Positions 54,681-63,478 of a DNA stretch of 64,000 bases are shown here, one piece after another. The stretch is taken from assembly GCF_046600735.1 (NCBI RefSeq), contig NZ_JBJMAW010000007.1, positions 62,001 to 126,000 of the forward strand, given 5' to 3'. Origin of the DNA: Novilysobacter_A longmucuonensis (GTDB lineage Bacteria; Pseudomonadota; Gammaproteobacteria; Xanthomonadales; Xanthomonadaceae). The notes beneath the pieces were generated by a model that saw only the letters and a program-made list of their open reading frames with translations, ran no database searches and was not told the origin of the DNA. Position 1 is the stretch's first letter. The number at the start of each line of letters is the position of its first letter. The position numbers were made by a program, and so were the translations under genes.

Positions 54681-55285
54681 TCCAGATTTCCGAATCCGCC
54701 CAGACCCATTTCCGCAAGCTGATCGAGCGTGAGGCCTTGCCCGGCCTCGGGGTGCGCCTGTCGGCGGTCGCTGCCGGCACCGCCAGGGCCGACGTGCGGC
54801 TGGAGTTCACCGAGCCGGTCGATCTCAATGGCGACGAGTGGGCGGTGGACTGCGAGGGCTTCACGTTGTGGCTGGAGGCGGCCAGCGTGAACTACCTCGA
54901 TGGCGCGCAGATCGATTACGAAGTGCAGGCGACCGGGGGCCAGTTGCAGATCCGCGCACCGCGGATCAAGGGTGAGACACCGGGCGAGTCGGCATCGGTG
55001 GTCGAGCGCGTGCACTGGCTGGTCGAACACGAGATCAACCCGCAACTGGCCCAACATGGCGGGCATGTCGCGGTGCAGGAGGTCACCGGCGAGGGCGTGG
55101 TGGTGTTGCGCTTCGGCGGGGGCTGCCATGGCTGCGGCATGGCCGACGTGACCTTGAAGCAGGGCATCGAAAAGACCCTGCTGGAGAAGGTGCCCGGCGT
55201 GACGGCGGTGCGCGACGCGACCGATCACGATACCGGGGCGGCGCCGTATATCGCCCGCGAGGCCGGCCCGGGCCCGGCGGCCTGA
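54677..55285 (+). CDS. nfuA: Fe-S biogenesis protein NfuA
   Basis: The product has 202 residues. An N-terminal degenerate A-type carrier domain (1-95) precedes a Nfu domain whose CXXC (C150 and C153 in GGCHGCGM) holds a bridging [4Fe-4S] cluster. NfuA carries clusters to enzymes under iron or oxidative stress. No clear Shine-Dalgarno precedes the start; it overlaps the leader ORF stop, so translation may depend on re-initiation. The transmembrane repetitive protein gene follows in the same direction 19 bp later. Confidence 0.95.
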   Translation: MIQISESAQTHFRKLIEREALPGLGVRLSAVAAGTARADVRLEFTEPVDLNGDEWAVDCEGFTLWLEAASVNYLDGAQIDYEVQATGGQLQIRAPRIKGETPGESASVVERVHWLVEHEINPQLAQHGGHVAVQEVTGEGVVVLRFGGGCHGCGMADVTLKQGIEKTLLEKVPGVTAVRDATDHDTGAAPYIAREAGPGPAA

Positions 55286-55304
55286 GTCCGGCGCGGCGCG
55301 ATCC

Positions 55305-57119
55305 ATGTATTCCGCCGCTGACCTGATCAACTTCGTGCAGCGCAGGCTGCGCCTGACCGCGTGGCGCGGCAGCCATCCTCCCGGCGAGTTTCCACCGGGC
55401 TGGGAGGACTGGTTCGCCTCGATGGATGAGCGGGGCGGAACGGTCACCGGCGCCTCGGCCGATTCGCTCACCGCGGTGTTGCTGCAACGCCCGCCCAGCG
55501 TGCCGCCGGCGCGGGTGGCGTCGATGACGCAGTGGCAGGCGTTTTCGGCGATGTGGCGGCAGCAGTGGCACGAGGCGGAGAGCGACGAGCGCGGACTGCG
55601 GTGGGCCGCGGGCACTGTCTCGGCGGCGGTCCATCTGGTGCTCGGGCTGGCGCTTCTGTGGCTGCTCTACCTGCCGGCCCCGCCGGCCAGTGCGCCGCCG
55701 CAAGGCGAGATGGTGGTGCAGGTCGAGTACACCGGGACGGGTACGCCGGAGGAAATCGGGGGCGGTCCCCCGCCGCAGCCGGATGCGCCGGTCGACCCCG
55801 GGCGCGCGACCGAGCAGGCGGTCGTCCCGCCGCCACCTGCCGCGCCTGCCGATGAGGCGCCGGCCGGGACTGCGGCGGTCGAGCCGGCGCCGGTCGAGCC
55901 CTCACCGGCACCCTTGCCCCCGATGCCAGCGCCGGCGCCGGTAGAGAGTCTGGCGACGCCGCTCGAGATCACCCCGGTGCTCCCCGAGCTCCAAGTGCCG
56001 GACGTGCCGGTGCCGGAGGTCGTACCGCGCGAGATACCGGTACCGACGCCGCCCGCGCAGGCGCAGCAGCCGCTCGCGGTCAGTGAGCCGGCGCCGGACG
56101 CCACCGAAGTCTTCCTGCTGCCGCCGCCGACCCCGCGCGTCGTCGAGCCGGAGATGGCCGCGCCGGAACTGAGTGCGCCGATGCCGATCGTGCGCCGCCG
56201 CGACGTGCCCCAGCCCGAGGTGCCAGAGCCTGAACCGGTATTCCAGCCACCGTCCGCGCCGCTGCGCCCCATCGTGCAGCCCGATCCGGCGCCGCTGGCG
56301 CTGCCCCAGCGGGTGCCGGAGGTTGCGGTGCGCGAGGTGCCGGCGCCGCTGTCGCGCGCAATCGAGCGCGATCTGCCGGTGCGCCCGATCGAGGCTCCCG
56401 AGTTGCGTGCGACCGTGCCGGAAGTGCGGCGGGCGATGATTCCGGCGCCGCCGTCCGTCGAGCCGTCGCAGGCCGGGCCCGCACCGGCGGCGCCATCAAC
56501 GGCGGGGACATCACCGGCTGAGTCGCTGCCCGCTGAGGCGGCCCCCGCGGCATCGCCGGCACCCGCTACGGACCAGGCACGCGACGAGCTGGTGGGCAGC
56601 GGTCCGCGTCCGGCACCGACCGCAGGCGGCTGGGCGACGCCTGCGCGGGCGGACGACTGGGGCGATGCCGCGCGCGACCAGCCCGGTGCGCAGCGCGGCG
56701 ACGAGCCGGGCATCTACAACAGCGACGGCAGCGTGCGGCTGGCGGATACCCCGGGTTCGGCATCGCCGGGCATGCCGCCGGGCACGGTGACCGACGAAAT
56801 CACCGACCTCGACCGCTCCGGCACCTGGCTCAAGCGCCCCCCGATCGATTACGAGCCGACCGCGTTCGACCAGTACTGGCGCCCCAACGAGACGTTGCTG
56901 GCCGAATGGGTGCGCAGGGGCATGCGCGAAGTCGCGATCCCGATCCCGGGCACCAACAAGACCATCCTGTGCGTGGTCTCGATGCTCGGCCTCGGCGGCA
57001 GCTGCGGCATTTCCGACCCGAACCTCAACGAGCAGCCCGCCACCGCGCGGCCGCCACCGGACATCCCCTTCAAGCCGGAGCTGCAGGAGGACAACGGCAG
57101 CATCCGGCCGGGCGGTTGA
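55305..57119 (+). CDS. Transmembrane repetitive protein, TonB-like topology
   Basis: The product has 604 residues. A cytoplasmic N-terminal part of about 100 residues (rich in Trp and Arg) precedes one membrane helix (about 102-124, AAVHLVLGLALLWLLYL). A Pro/Glu/Val/Ala-rich stretch of over 300 residues follows (about 125-450), then a conserved-looking C-terminal domain with WLKRPPIDYEPTAFDQYW and LAEWVRRGMREVAIPIPG. It contains two late cysteines (CVV and SCGI). The topology is that of a long TonB-like periplasm-spanning protein, but no TonB C-terminal domain is evident. Such genes are annotated 'transmembrane repetitive protein' in xanthomonads; function unknown. Confidence 0.75.
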   Translation: MYSAADLINFVQRRLRLTAWRGSHPPGEFPPGWEDWFASMDERGGTVTGASADSLTAVLLQRPPSVPPARVASMTQWQAFSAMWRQQWHEAESDERGLRWAAGTVSAAVHLVLGLALLWLLYLPAPPASAPPQGEMVVQVEYTGTGTPEEIGGGPPPQPDAPVDPGRATEQAVVPPPPAAPADEAPAGTAAVEPAPVEPSPAPLPPMPAPAPVESLATPLEITPVLPELQVPDVPVPEVVPREIPVPTPPAQAQQPLAVSEPAPDATEVFLLPPPTPRVVEPEMAAPELSAPMPIVRRRDVPQPEVPEPEPVFQPPSAPLRPIVQPDPAPLALPQRVPEVAVREVPAPLSRAIERDLPVRPIEAPELRATVPEVRRAMIPAPPSVEPSQAGPAPAAPSTAGTSPAESLPAEAAPAASPAPATDQARDELVGSGPRPAPTAGGWATPARADDWGDAARDQPGAQRGDEPGIYNSDGSVRLADTPGSASPGMPPGTVTDEITDLDRSGTWLKRPPIDYEPTAFDQYWRPNETLLAEWVRRGMREVAIPIPGTNKTILCVVSMLGLGGSCGISDPNLNEQPATARPPPDIPFKPELQEDNGSIRPGG

Positions 57120-57141
57120 GCAGCGGTGGTGGGTTTTACCC

Positions 57142-57316
57142 TGTAGGAGCGGCTTCAGCCGCGACCGGTGCCCGGCGTCGGCACACGGTCCTGGTTCGCG
57201 GCTGAAGCCGCTCCTACGGGACCGTCAAGGCAGGACGACGACCGCCGTTTCGGCCGCGATCGATCGGTGCCCGGCGTCGGCAGATGGTTTTGGTTCGCGG
57301 CTGAAGCCGCTCCTAC
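57142..57316. repeat. Tandem family A REP elements
   Basis: A complete 76-bp pair (57142-57217) is followed by a second, left-truncated copy (about 57255-57316). The two share the core CGGTGCCCGGCGTCGGCA, so the second looks like a duplication of the first. Confidence 0.85.
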
Positions 57317-57404
57317 AGGAGGCGGCCAGGGGCGGTGTGTACCCGGAACCGAGAAGGCCTGCATGAGAGCAGGCCTTCGGGACGCGACGGATGGCCTGAG
57401 CGCG

Positions 57405-57848
57405 TTACTGGTGCGCACCGTGCAGGTCGGTCAGTTCGCTCGGGCGCGAGGCGAACCAGACCGACAGGTCGGCGATCTGCTGGTCGGTCAGGTTCTGTGC
57501 CTGGGCCGCCATCAGCGGGTGTTCGCGGGTGCCGTCGCGATAGGTCTGCAGCGCGTACGCGAGGTAGTCGGCGTACTGGCCGCCGAGCTTGGGGTAGCTC
57601 GGGTCGATCGGCGCATTGCCGTTGACGCCATGGCAGTCAATGCAGGACTGGCCGGTCGCGGCGCCCTTGGTGGTGGCGCGCTCTTCGCCCGCGACGATGT
57701 TGCCGCTGGGCAGGCCGGCCGACGAAGAGGTCGGTACCGTGTTGGCGTCGCCGCTTTCGGCGCCTTCGGAATCGGGGGAACAACCCGTGGCCAGTGCGGC
57801 GAGCAGGACGGTGGCGATGACGCCGGCGTAGAGGCGTGATTTCGTCAT
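57405..57848 (-). CDS. c-type cytochrome lipoprotein
   Basis: The product has 147 residues. It has a lipobox ending TGC (Cys23), a Ser/Thr/Ala-rich linker and one class I cytochrome c domain with heme motif CIDCH (69-73). A probable axial Met lies in HPLMAAQAQ. It may donate electrons to an oxidase from the periplasmic face of the membrane. A GTG at 57866 overlapping the upstream stop is an alternative start; the ATG is chosen because it begins the signal peptide. It is the second gene of a two-cytochrome operon. Confidence 0.9.
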   Translation of the reverse strand: MTKSRLYAGVIATVLLAALATGCSPDSEGAESGDANTVPTSSSAGLPSGNIVAGEERATTKGAATGQSCIDCHGVNGNAPIDPSYPKLGGQYADYLAYALQTYRDGTREHPLMAAQAQNLTDQQIADLSVWFASRPSELTDLHGAHQ

Positions 57849-57862
57849 GGACGTCAGCTCAC

Positions 57863-58267
57863 TCACTTCAGGTTCGACAGGAAGGCGGCGATGTCGGCGA
57901 TGTCCTGCTCGGAGAAGCTCTGCGCCTGGGCCTGCATGGTCGGGTGCTTGCGCGCGCCCGAGCGGTAGTCGTTGAGCGCGCCGACCAGGTAGGTCGCCGA
58001 TTGCCCGCCGATCTTGGGCACGTGGTAGTTCGGGTAGGCGTTCTCATAGCCTTCCACCCCGTGGCAGCCCTGGCAGGTGTAGGTCAGCATGCGGCCGGTT
58101 TCGGCATTGCCGCGGACGCTGGACACGCTCGAGGCTTCGGCGGAGGCGACGGTCGGCACGGTCGTGGTCGGCGCGGTGGTCGGGGGGCTGGCAACGTCCT
58201 GGGCGGCCGCGGGCGCGGCGGCGAAAACCAGGGCGAGGCAGGCGGCGATCGTCAACGGTCGCATCAT
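57863..58267 (-). CDS. Periplasmic c-type cytochrome
   Basis: The product has 134 residues. The signal peptide MMRPLTIAACLALVFAAAPA ends near AAAQ. A Thr/Pro/Ala linker leads to one cytochrome c domain with CQGCH (65-69) and a probable axial Met in HPTMQAQAQ. It closely resembles the downstream cytochrome (same GHCH region spacing, AYPNYHVPKIGGQSATYL versus IDPSYPKLGGQYADYL), so the pair probably arose by duplication; only the second is a lipoprotein. Confidence 0.9.
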   Translation of the reverse strand: MMRPLTIAACLALVFAAAPAAAQDVASPPTTAPTTTVPTVASAEASSVSSVRGNAETGRMLTYTCQGCHGVEGYENAYPNYHVPKIGGQSATYLVGALNDYRSGARKHPTMQAQAQSFSEQDIADIAAFLSNLK

Positions 58268-58776
58268 GTCTGGGTCCGCAATCTCAATGGCTGGCGAAAG
58301 GGTGGAAGCGCGTTTTCGGCTCTTCTGTTTTCGGTGTCCGCCTCCTCCGCGCCGGGCCGGTCCAGCGCCGGGCACTGCGGAAAACCGTAAACGGGACACC
58401 GGAAACCACGCAACTGGCCAAGTATAGCTTGCGCCATCGGCGCAACGAACCGCTGCGGTTTTGTATCGATGGGTCGGGTGCATCCAGGTCTTGTCTCGCA
58501 GGCCGCATCCGCCGGGCGTAGGCCCCGCCGCCGAGCCGACCTGCAGGGTCCACCGAGCGAGTCCGCCATGCCCGATCGCAGCGTGACCGCCGGTCGCGGG
58601 CGTCGCCTGCTTCTACGACGGAACCGCGTCCTCGACGGGCCTGTCGCGGCTCGCCGCCGAGGGGCATGGCGGCAGTCACCGTGACCTTCGGCGGATGCGG
58701 GTTTTCCGATGGGTGATATACCTTCGTACAACACCGGCATACAGGCCGGCCGACAGCCACATTCGGGATAACTGAG
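58268..58776. other. 509-bp divergent gap between cytochrome and efflux genes
   Basis: I see no gene, repeat or strong hairpin. It must contain both promoters. An AT-rich spot near 58714-58722 (TGATATACC) is the best candidate for the efflux operon -10 region, without a clear -35. Confidence 0.45.
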
Positions 58777-59913
58777 ATGCGCCTCCAGATTCGTTCGCAC
58801 CACCGCGCCCATGCCCGCGCCGCCGCACTCGCACTGGCCTGCACGTTGGCCCTAGCCGCCTGCAGCGGCGGCGGTCCGGGCGATGCGCAGGCCAAGACCA
58901 CCGAGCAGGAGGCGCCCGAAGCGGTGCCGGTCGAAGTCGCCGAGACCTCGCTGCGCGCGATCTCCGCCAGCTACACCGGCACCGCGCCGCTGGAGGCGCG
59001 CGGCGAGTCGCAGGTGGTCGCCAAGACCTCCGGGGTGGCTCTGGAGGTGCTGGTCGAGGAGGGCGACGTGGTCCGTGCCGGCCAGACCCTGGTGCGCCTG
59101 GACTCGGCCCGCGCGCAGTTGCAGGCGGCGCAGTCGGCCGCGCAGATGGCCAAGTTGCAGAGCAACTACCAGCGCTCGCGTCAGCTGGCCGAGCAGCAAC
59201 TGCTCAGCGCCAACGACCTCGACCAGATCAAGTACGACCTCGAAAATGCGCGCGCGACCAATCGCCTGGCCAACCTGGAGGTGTCCTACGCCAATGTCAC
59301 CGCACCGATCTCCGGGGTGATCGCCTCGCGCTCGATCAAGACCGGCAACTTCGTGCAGATCAACACGCCGATCTTCCGCATCGTCGACACCTCGCGCCTG
59401 GAAGCGGTGCTCAACGTGCCGGAGCGCGAACTGGCCACGCTCCAGCCCGGGCTGCCGGTGGAGCTGAGCGTCGATGCGCTGCCGGGCAGGACCTTCACCG
59501 GCACGATCGATCGCATCGCACCGGTGGTCGATGCCGGCAGCGGCACGTTCCGGGTGATCGCCGCGTTCCAGAGCGATGGCCTGCTGCAGCCGGGAATGTT
59601 CGGCCGCATCAGCATCGCCTACGACCAGCGCGCCGACGCGCTGGTGGTGCCGCGCCTGGCGCTGCTTGATGGCGCCGGCGACCCGGCCGTGTTCGCGGTG
59701 CGCGACGGCAAGGCCCTGCGCGTGCCGGTCGAGCTGGGGTATCTCGATGGCGCCTGGGCGGAGATCCGCAAAGGCCTGCAACGCGGCGACCGCGTCGTGG
59801 TGGCCGGCAAGGCCGCGCTGCGCGACGGCAGCGCAGTGCATGTGATCGGCGACAAGCCGGTGGCGCCGCAGGTGGCGAGTGCACCGGCAGTCAGCCCGGC
59901 CGACCAGCAGTAA
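58777..59913 (+). CDS. RND efflux periplasmic adaptor (membrane-fusion protein)
   Basis: The product has 378 residues. The lipobox LAAC gives lipid-anchored Cys29. The order is a beta-barrel strand, a lipoyl half-motif, a helical hairpin (RAQLQAAQSAAQMAKLQSNY ... LLSANDLDQIKYDLENARAT), the other lipoyl half (VTAPISGVIASRSIKTGNFV) and a C-terminal membrane-proximal domain. It links the inner-membrane pump to an outer-membrane channel, which is not in the window. It is the first gene of the operon, 16 bp before the permease. Confidence 0.93.
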   Translation: MRLQIRSHHRAHARAAALALACTLALAACSGGGPGDAQAKTTEQEAPEAVPVEVAETSLRAISASYTGTAPLEARGESQVVAKTSGVALEVLVEEGDVVRAGQTLVRLDSARAQLQAAQSAAQMAKLQSNYQRSRQLAEQQLLSANDLDQIKYDLENARATNRLANLEVSYANVTAPISGVIASRSIKTGNFVQINTPIFRIVDTSRLEAVLNVPERELATLQPGLPVELSVDALPGRTFTGTIDRIAPVVDAGSGTFRVIAAFQSDGLLQPGMFGRISIAYDQRADALVVPRLALLDGAGDPAVFAVRDGKALRVPVELGYLDGAWAEIRKGLQRGDRVVVAGKAALRDGSAVHVIGDKPVAPQVASAPAVSPADQQ

Positions 59914-59929
59914 GCGCGAGGACTGCCAG

Positions 59930-62900
59930 GTGAGCGATTCCGTGAGCAACTCCCAGCGACACCCTCCCGCCGACGGCGCGCCGCACCATCGCGACGACGC
60001 AACCCCGTTTAACCTGGTCGAGTTTTCCACCCGCCGCCGCGTGACGGTGGCGATGGTGACGATCAGCTTCCTGCTGTTCGGCCTGATCGCGCTGGGCAAC
60101 CTCAAGGTCGATCTGCTGCCGGACCTGAGCTATCCGACGCTGACGGTGCGCACCGAGTACGTCGGTGCGGCGCCGTCGGAAATCGAGACCCTGATCAGCA
60201 AGCCGGTCGAGGAGGCGGTCGGCGTGGTCAAGGGGCTGCGCAAGCTGAAGTCGGTGTCGCGCACCGGCCAGAGCGACGTGGTGCTGGAGTTCGCCTGGGG
60301 CACCGACATGGACCAGGCCGGCCTGGAGGTGCGCGACAAGATGGAAGTGCTGCAGTTGCCGCTGGAGGCCAAGGCGCCGGTGCTGCTGCGGTTCAATCCT
60401 TCGACCCAGCCCATCCTGCGCCTGGCGCTGTCGGCCAAGGACACCGCGGCCGGCGCGGAAGGGCAGGCAAACGACAGCGAATCGGTACGTCAGCTCACCG
60501 TGCTGCGGCGCTACGCCGATGAGGATCTCAAGAAGAAACTCGAGCCGGTCGACGGCGTTGCCGCGGTCAAGGTCGGCGGCGGCCTGGAGGACGAGGTGCA
60601 GGTCGACATCGACCAGCAGCGCCTGGCCCAGCTCAACCTGCCGATCGCCACCGTCATCGAGCGCCTGCAGCAGGAGAACGTCAACGTCTCCGGCGGGCGG
60701 CTGGAGGAAGGCTCGCAGCGCTACCTGGTGCGTACGGTCAACCAGTTCGCCAGCGTCGATGAAATCGGCGAGATGCTGGTGACCACGCAGAGCGCCGGCG
60801 GCGGCGCGGCTGCAAGCGCCGCCGAGCAGATGGCGCGGGTAGCGGCGGCCAGCGGCGATGCCAGCTCGATGGCGGCGGCGGCCTCGGTGCAGAGTGCGTC
60901 CTCATCCTCCGGCGCGGTCGCCGGCGGCATGCCGATCCGGCTCAAGGATGTAGCGACCGTGCGCCAGGGCTACAAGGAGCGCGAGGCGATCATCCGCCTC
61001 GGCGGCCGCGAGGCGGTCGAACTGGCGATCTACAAGGAAGGCGACGCCAATACCGTCGCCACTGCCGACGCGGTGCAGGCGCGGCTGGACCAGGTCAAGG
61101 CGCAGATCCCGCCGGATTTCGAACTGACCGTGCTCGACGACCAGTCGCAGTTCATCCGCCACGCCATTGCCGACGTCAAGAAGGATGCGGTGATCGGCGG
61201 CTTCCTGGCGATCCTGATCATCTTCCTGTTCCTGCGCGACGGCTGGAGCACGTTCGTGATCGGGCTGTCGTTGCCGGTCTCGATCATCACCACGTTCTTC
61301 TTCATGGAGCAGATGGGGCTGAGCCTCAACGTGATGTCGCTCGGCGGCCTGGCGCTGGCGACCGGGCTGGTGGTGGACGACTCGATCGTGGTGCTCGAAT
61401 CGATCGCCAAGGCGCGCGAGCGCGGGCTGGGCGTGCTGCAGGCGGCGATCACCGGCACCCGCGAGGTCAGCATGGCGGTGGTCGCCTCCACCCTCACCAC
61501 GATCGCGGTGTTCCTGCCGCTGGTGTTCGTGGAGGGCATCGCCGGGCAGCTGTTCCGCGACCAGGCGTTGACCGTGGCGCTGGCGATCGGCATCTCGCTG
61601 GCGGTGTCGATGACACTGATCCCGATGCTCAGCGCGATCAAGGGCCGGCCGCCGATGGGTTTCCCGGAGGAGCCACCGCATCCTCGCTGGGAGCCCGAAT
61701 CGAAGTTGCACAAGCCATTGGCACTGGCCGAGCGGGGCATCGGTGCCGGTTCGCGCGGCGTGTTCTTCGGCCTGGTGTGGGTGTTCGTGCGCGCCTGGCG
61801 CGGCGTGGTGGCGGTGGTCGGGCCGGTGATGCGCAAGGCCAGCGACATCGCGATGATGCCCTACGCCCGCGCCGAACGCGGCTACATGAAGCTGCTGCCG
61901 GCGGCGATGCAGCGCCCCGGCATGGTGCTCGGCGCGGCTGCGGCGGCGTTCGCCCTGACCCTGCTGATGGTGCCGATGCTCGGGGCCGACCTGATCCCGC
62001 AACTGGCGCAGGACCGTTTCGAGATGACCGTCAAGCTTCCGCCCGGTACGCCGCTGCGCGATACCGACGGGCTGGTCCGCGACATCCAGCAGCGCCACGG
62101 CGACGAGCCCGGCGTGGCGGCGCTGTATGGCGTCAGCGGCAGCGGCACGCGGCTGGACGCCAGTCCGACCGAGAGCGGCGAGAACATCGGCAAGCTCACC
62201 GTGGTCATGGCCGATGGCGGCAGCGAGTCGGTCGAGGCGGCCACCACCGAGCGCCTGCGCGACAGCATGACCGCGTATCCGTCGGCGCAGGTGGACTTCA
62301 GCCGGCCGCAGCTGTTCAGCTTTTCCACGCCCTTGGAGATCGAGTTGCGCGGCGACGATCTGGAAACGCTGGAGCGTGCCGGCCAGCACATGGCCGCGAT
62401 GCTGCGCGACAACCCGCACTACGCCGATGTCAGCTCGACGGTGGAGCAGGGTTTCCCGGAGATCCAGATCCGCTTCGACCAGGACCGCGCCGCCGCGCTT
62501 GGGCTGACCACGCGCCAGATCGCCGATGCGGTGGTGACCAAGGTGCGCGGCGAAGTCGCCACGCGCTACAGCTTCCGTGACCGCAAGATCGACGTGCTGG
62601 TGCGCGCGCGCGAATCGGACCGGCAGTCGCTCGACGACATCCGGCGCCTGATCGTCAATCCCGGTAGCAGCCGCTCGGTGCGGCTGGAGTCGGTGGCCGA
62701 TGTGGTCTCCACCACCGGCCCGAGCGAGATCCACCGCGCCGACCAGGTGCGCGTGGCGATCGTGTCGGCCAACCTGCGCGATATCGACCTGGGCGCCGCG
62801 GTGGCGGAGGTCGAGCAGATGGTCGCCGAGGGCAGGCTTTCTAAAAGCCCACTGACCGACGTGCGCATGCACATCGGCGGGCAGGGCGAGGAACTGGCCG

Positions 62901-63478
62901 AGTCGGTCAAGTCGCTGCTGTTCGCGTTCGCGCTGGCGATCTTCCTGGTCTACCTGGTGATGGCCTCGCAGTTCGAATCGCTGCTGCACCCGTTCGTGAT
63001 CCTGTTCACCATCCCGCTGGCGATGGTCGGCGCGGTGCTGGCGCTGCTGGTGACCGGCAACTCGATTTCGGTGGTGGTGTTCATCGGGCTGATCCTGCTG
63101 GTCGGGCTGGTGACCAAGAACGCGATCATCCTGATCGACAAGGTCAACCAGCTGCGCGAGGCGGGCGTGGCCAAGCGCGATGCGCTGGTCGAAGGCGCGC
63201 GTTCGCGCCTGCGGCCGATCATCATGACCACGCTGTGCACGCTGTTCGGCTTCCTGCCGCTGGCGATCGCGATGGGCGAGGGCGCCGAGGTGCGCTCGCC
63301 GATGGCGATCACCGTGATCGGCGGCCTGCTGGTATCGACCCTGCTGACCCTGGTGGTGATCCCGGTGGTGTACGACCTGCTGGATCGCCGCGCCGACGGG
63401 TACTACCGCGTGCGTGGTCGCCGCGGGGTGCAGCCTGGCATCGATCCTGGTGCAGGCGAGGCGGAGCAGCCGGCATGA
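59930..63478 (+). CDS. RND efflux permease (AcrB/MdtB type) with two insertions
   Basis: The product has 1182 residues from GTG 59930 (GAGGA upstream), against about 1020-1050 for the family. It has 12 expected membrane helices, with GLVVDDSIVVLES in helix 4 carrying the Asp pair for proton flow, and KNAIILIDKVNQL in helix 10-11. Two insertions explain the length: an Ala/Ser/Gly-rich segment at about 285-332, and a segment at about 573-659 that contains RPPMGFPEEPPHPRWEPESK and one extra hydrophobic stretch. It uses proton motive force to expel substrates; the substrate is unknown. Confidence 0.93.
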   Translation: MSDSVSNSQRHPPADGAPHHRDDATPFNLVEFSTRRRVTVAMVTISFLLFGLIALGNLKVDLLPDLSYPTLTVRTEYVGAAPSEIETLISKPVEEAVGVVKGLRKLKSVSRTGQSDVVLEFAWGTDMDQAGLEVRDKMEVLQLPLEAKAPVLLRFNPSTQPILRLALSAKDTAAGAEGQANDSESVRQLTVLRRYADEDLKKKLEPVDGVAAVKVGGGLEDEVQVDIDQQRLAQLNLPIATVIERLQQENVNVSGGRLEEGSQRYLVRTVNQFASVDEIGEMLVTTQSAGGGAAASAAEQMARVAAASGDASSMAAAASVQSASSSSGAVAGGMPIRLKDVATVRQGYKEREAIIRLGGREAVELAIYKEGDANTVATADAVQARLDQVKAQIPPDFELTVLDDQSQFIRHAIADVKKDAVIGGFLAILIIFLFLRDGWSTFVIGLSLPVSIITTFFFMEQMGLSLNVMSLGGLALATGLVVDDSIVVLESIAKARERGLGVLQAAITGTREVSMAVVASTLTTIAVFLPLVFVEGIAGQLFRDQALTVALAIGISLAVSMTLIPMLSAIKGRPPMGFPEEPPHPRWEPESKLHKPLALAERGIGAGSRGVFFGLVWVFVRAWRGVVAVVGPVMRKASDIAMMPYARAERGYMKLLPAAMQRPGMVLGAAAAAFALTLLMVPMLGADLIPQLAQDRFEMTVKLPPGTPLRDTDGLVRDIQQRHGDEPGVAALYGVSGSGTRLDASPTESGENIGKLTVVMADGGSESVEAATTERLRDSMTAYPSAQVDFSRPQLFSFSTPLEIELRGDDLETLERAGQHMAAMLRDNPHYADVSSTVEQGFPEIQIRFDQDRAAALGLTTRQIADAVVTKVRGEVATRYSFRDRKIDVLVRARESDRQSLDDIRRLIVNPGSSRSVRLESVADVVSTTGPSEIHRADQVRVAIVSANLRDIDLGAAVAEVEQMVAEGRLSKSPLTDVRMHIGGQGEELAESVKSLLFAFALAIFLVYLVMASQFESLLHPFVILFTIPLAMVGAVLALLVTGNSISVVVFIGLILLVGLVTKNAIILIDKVNQLREAGVAKRDALVEGARSRLRPIIMTTLCTLFGFLPLAIAMGEGAEVRSPMAITVIGGLLVSTLLTLVVIPVVYDLLDRRADGYYRVRGRRGVQPGIDPGAGEAEQPA

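Noticed and set aside
58469..58684. Small ORF in the 509-bp gap
   Set aside because: It is Arg-rich, has no ribosome-binding site and shows no protein-like pattern.
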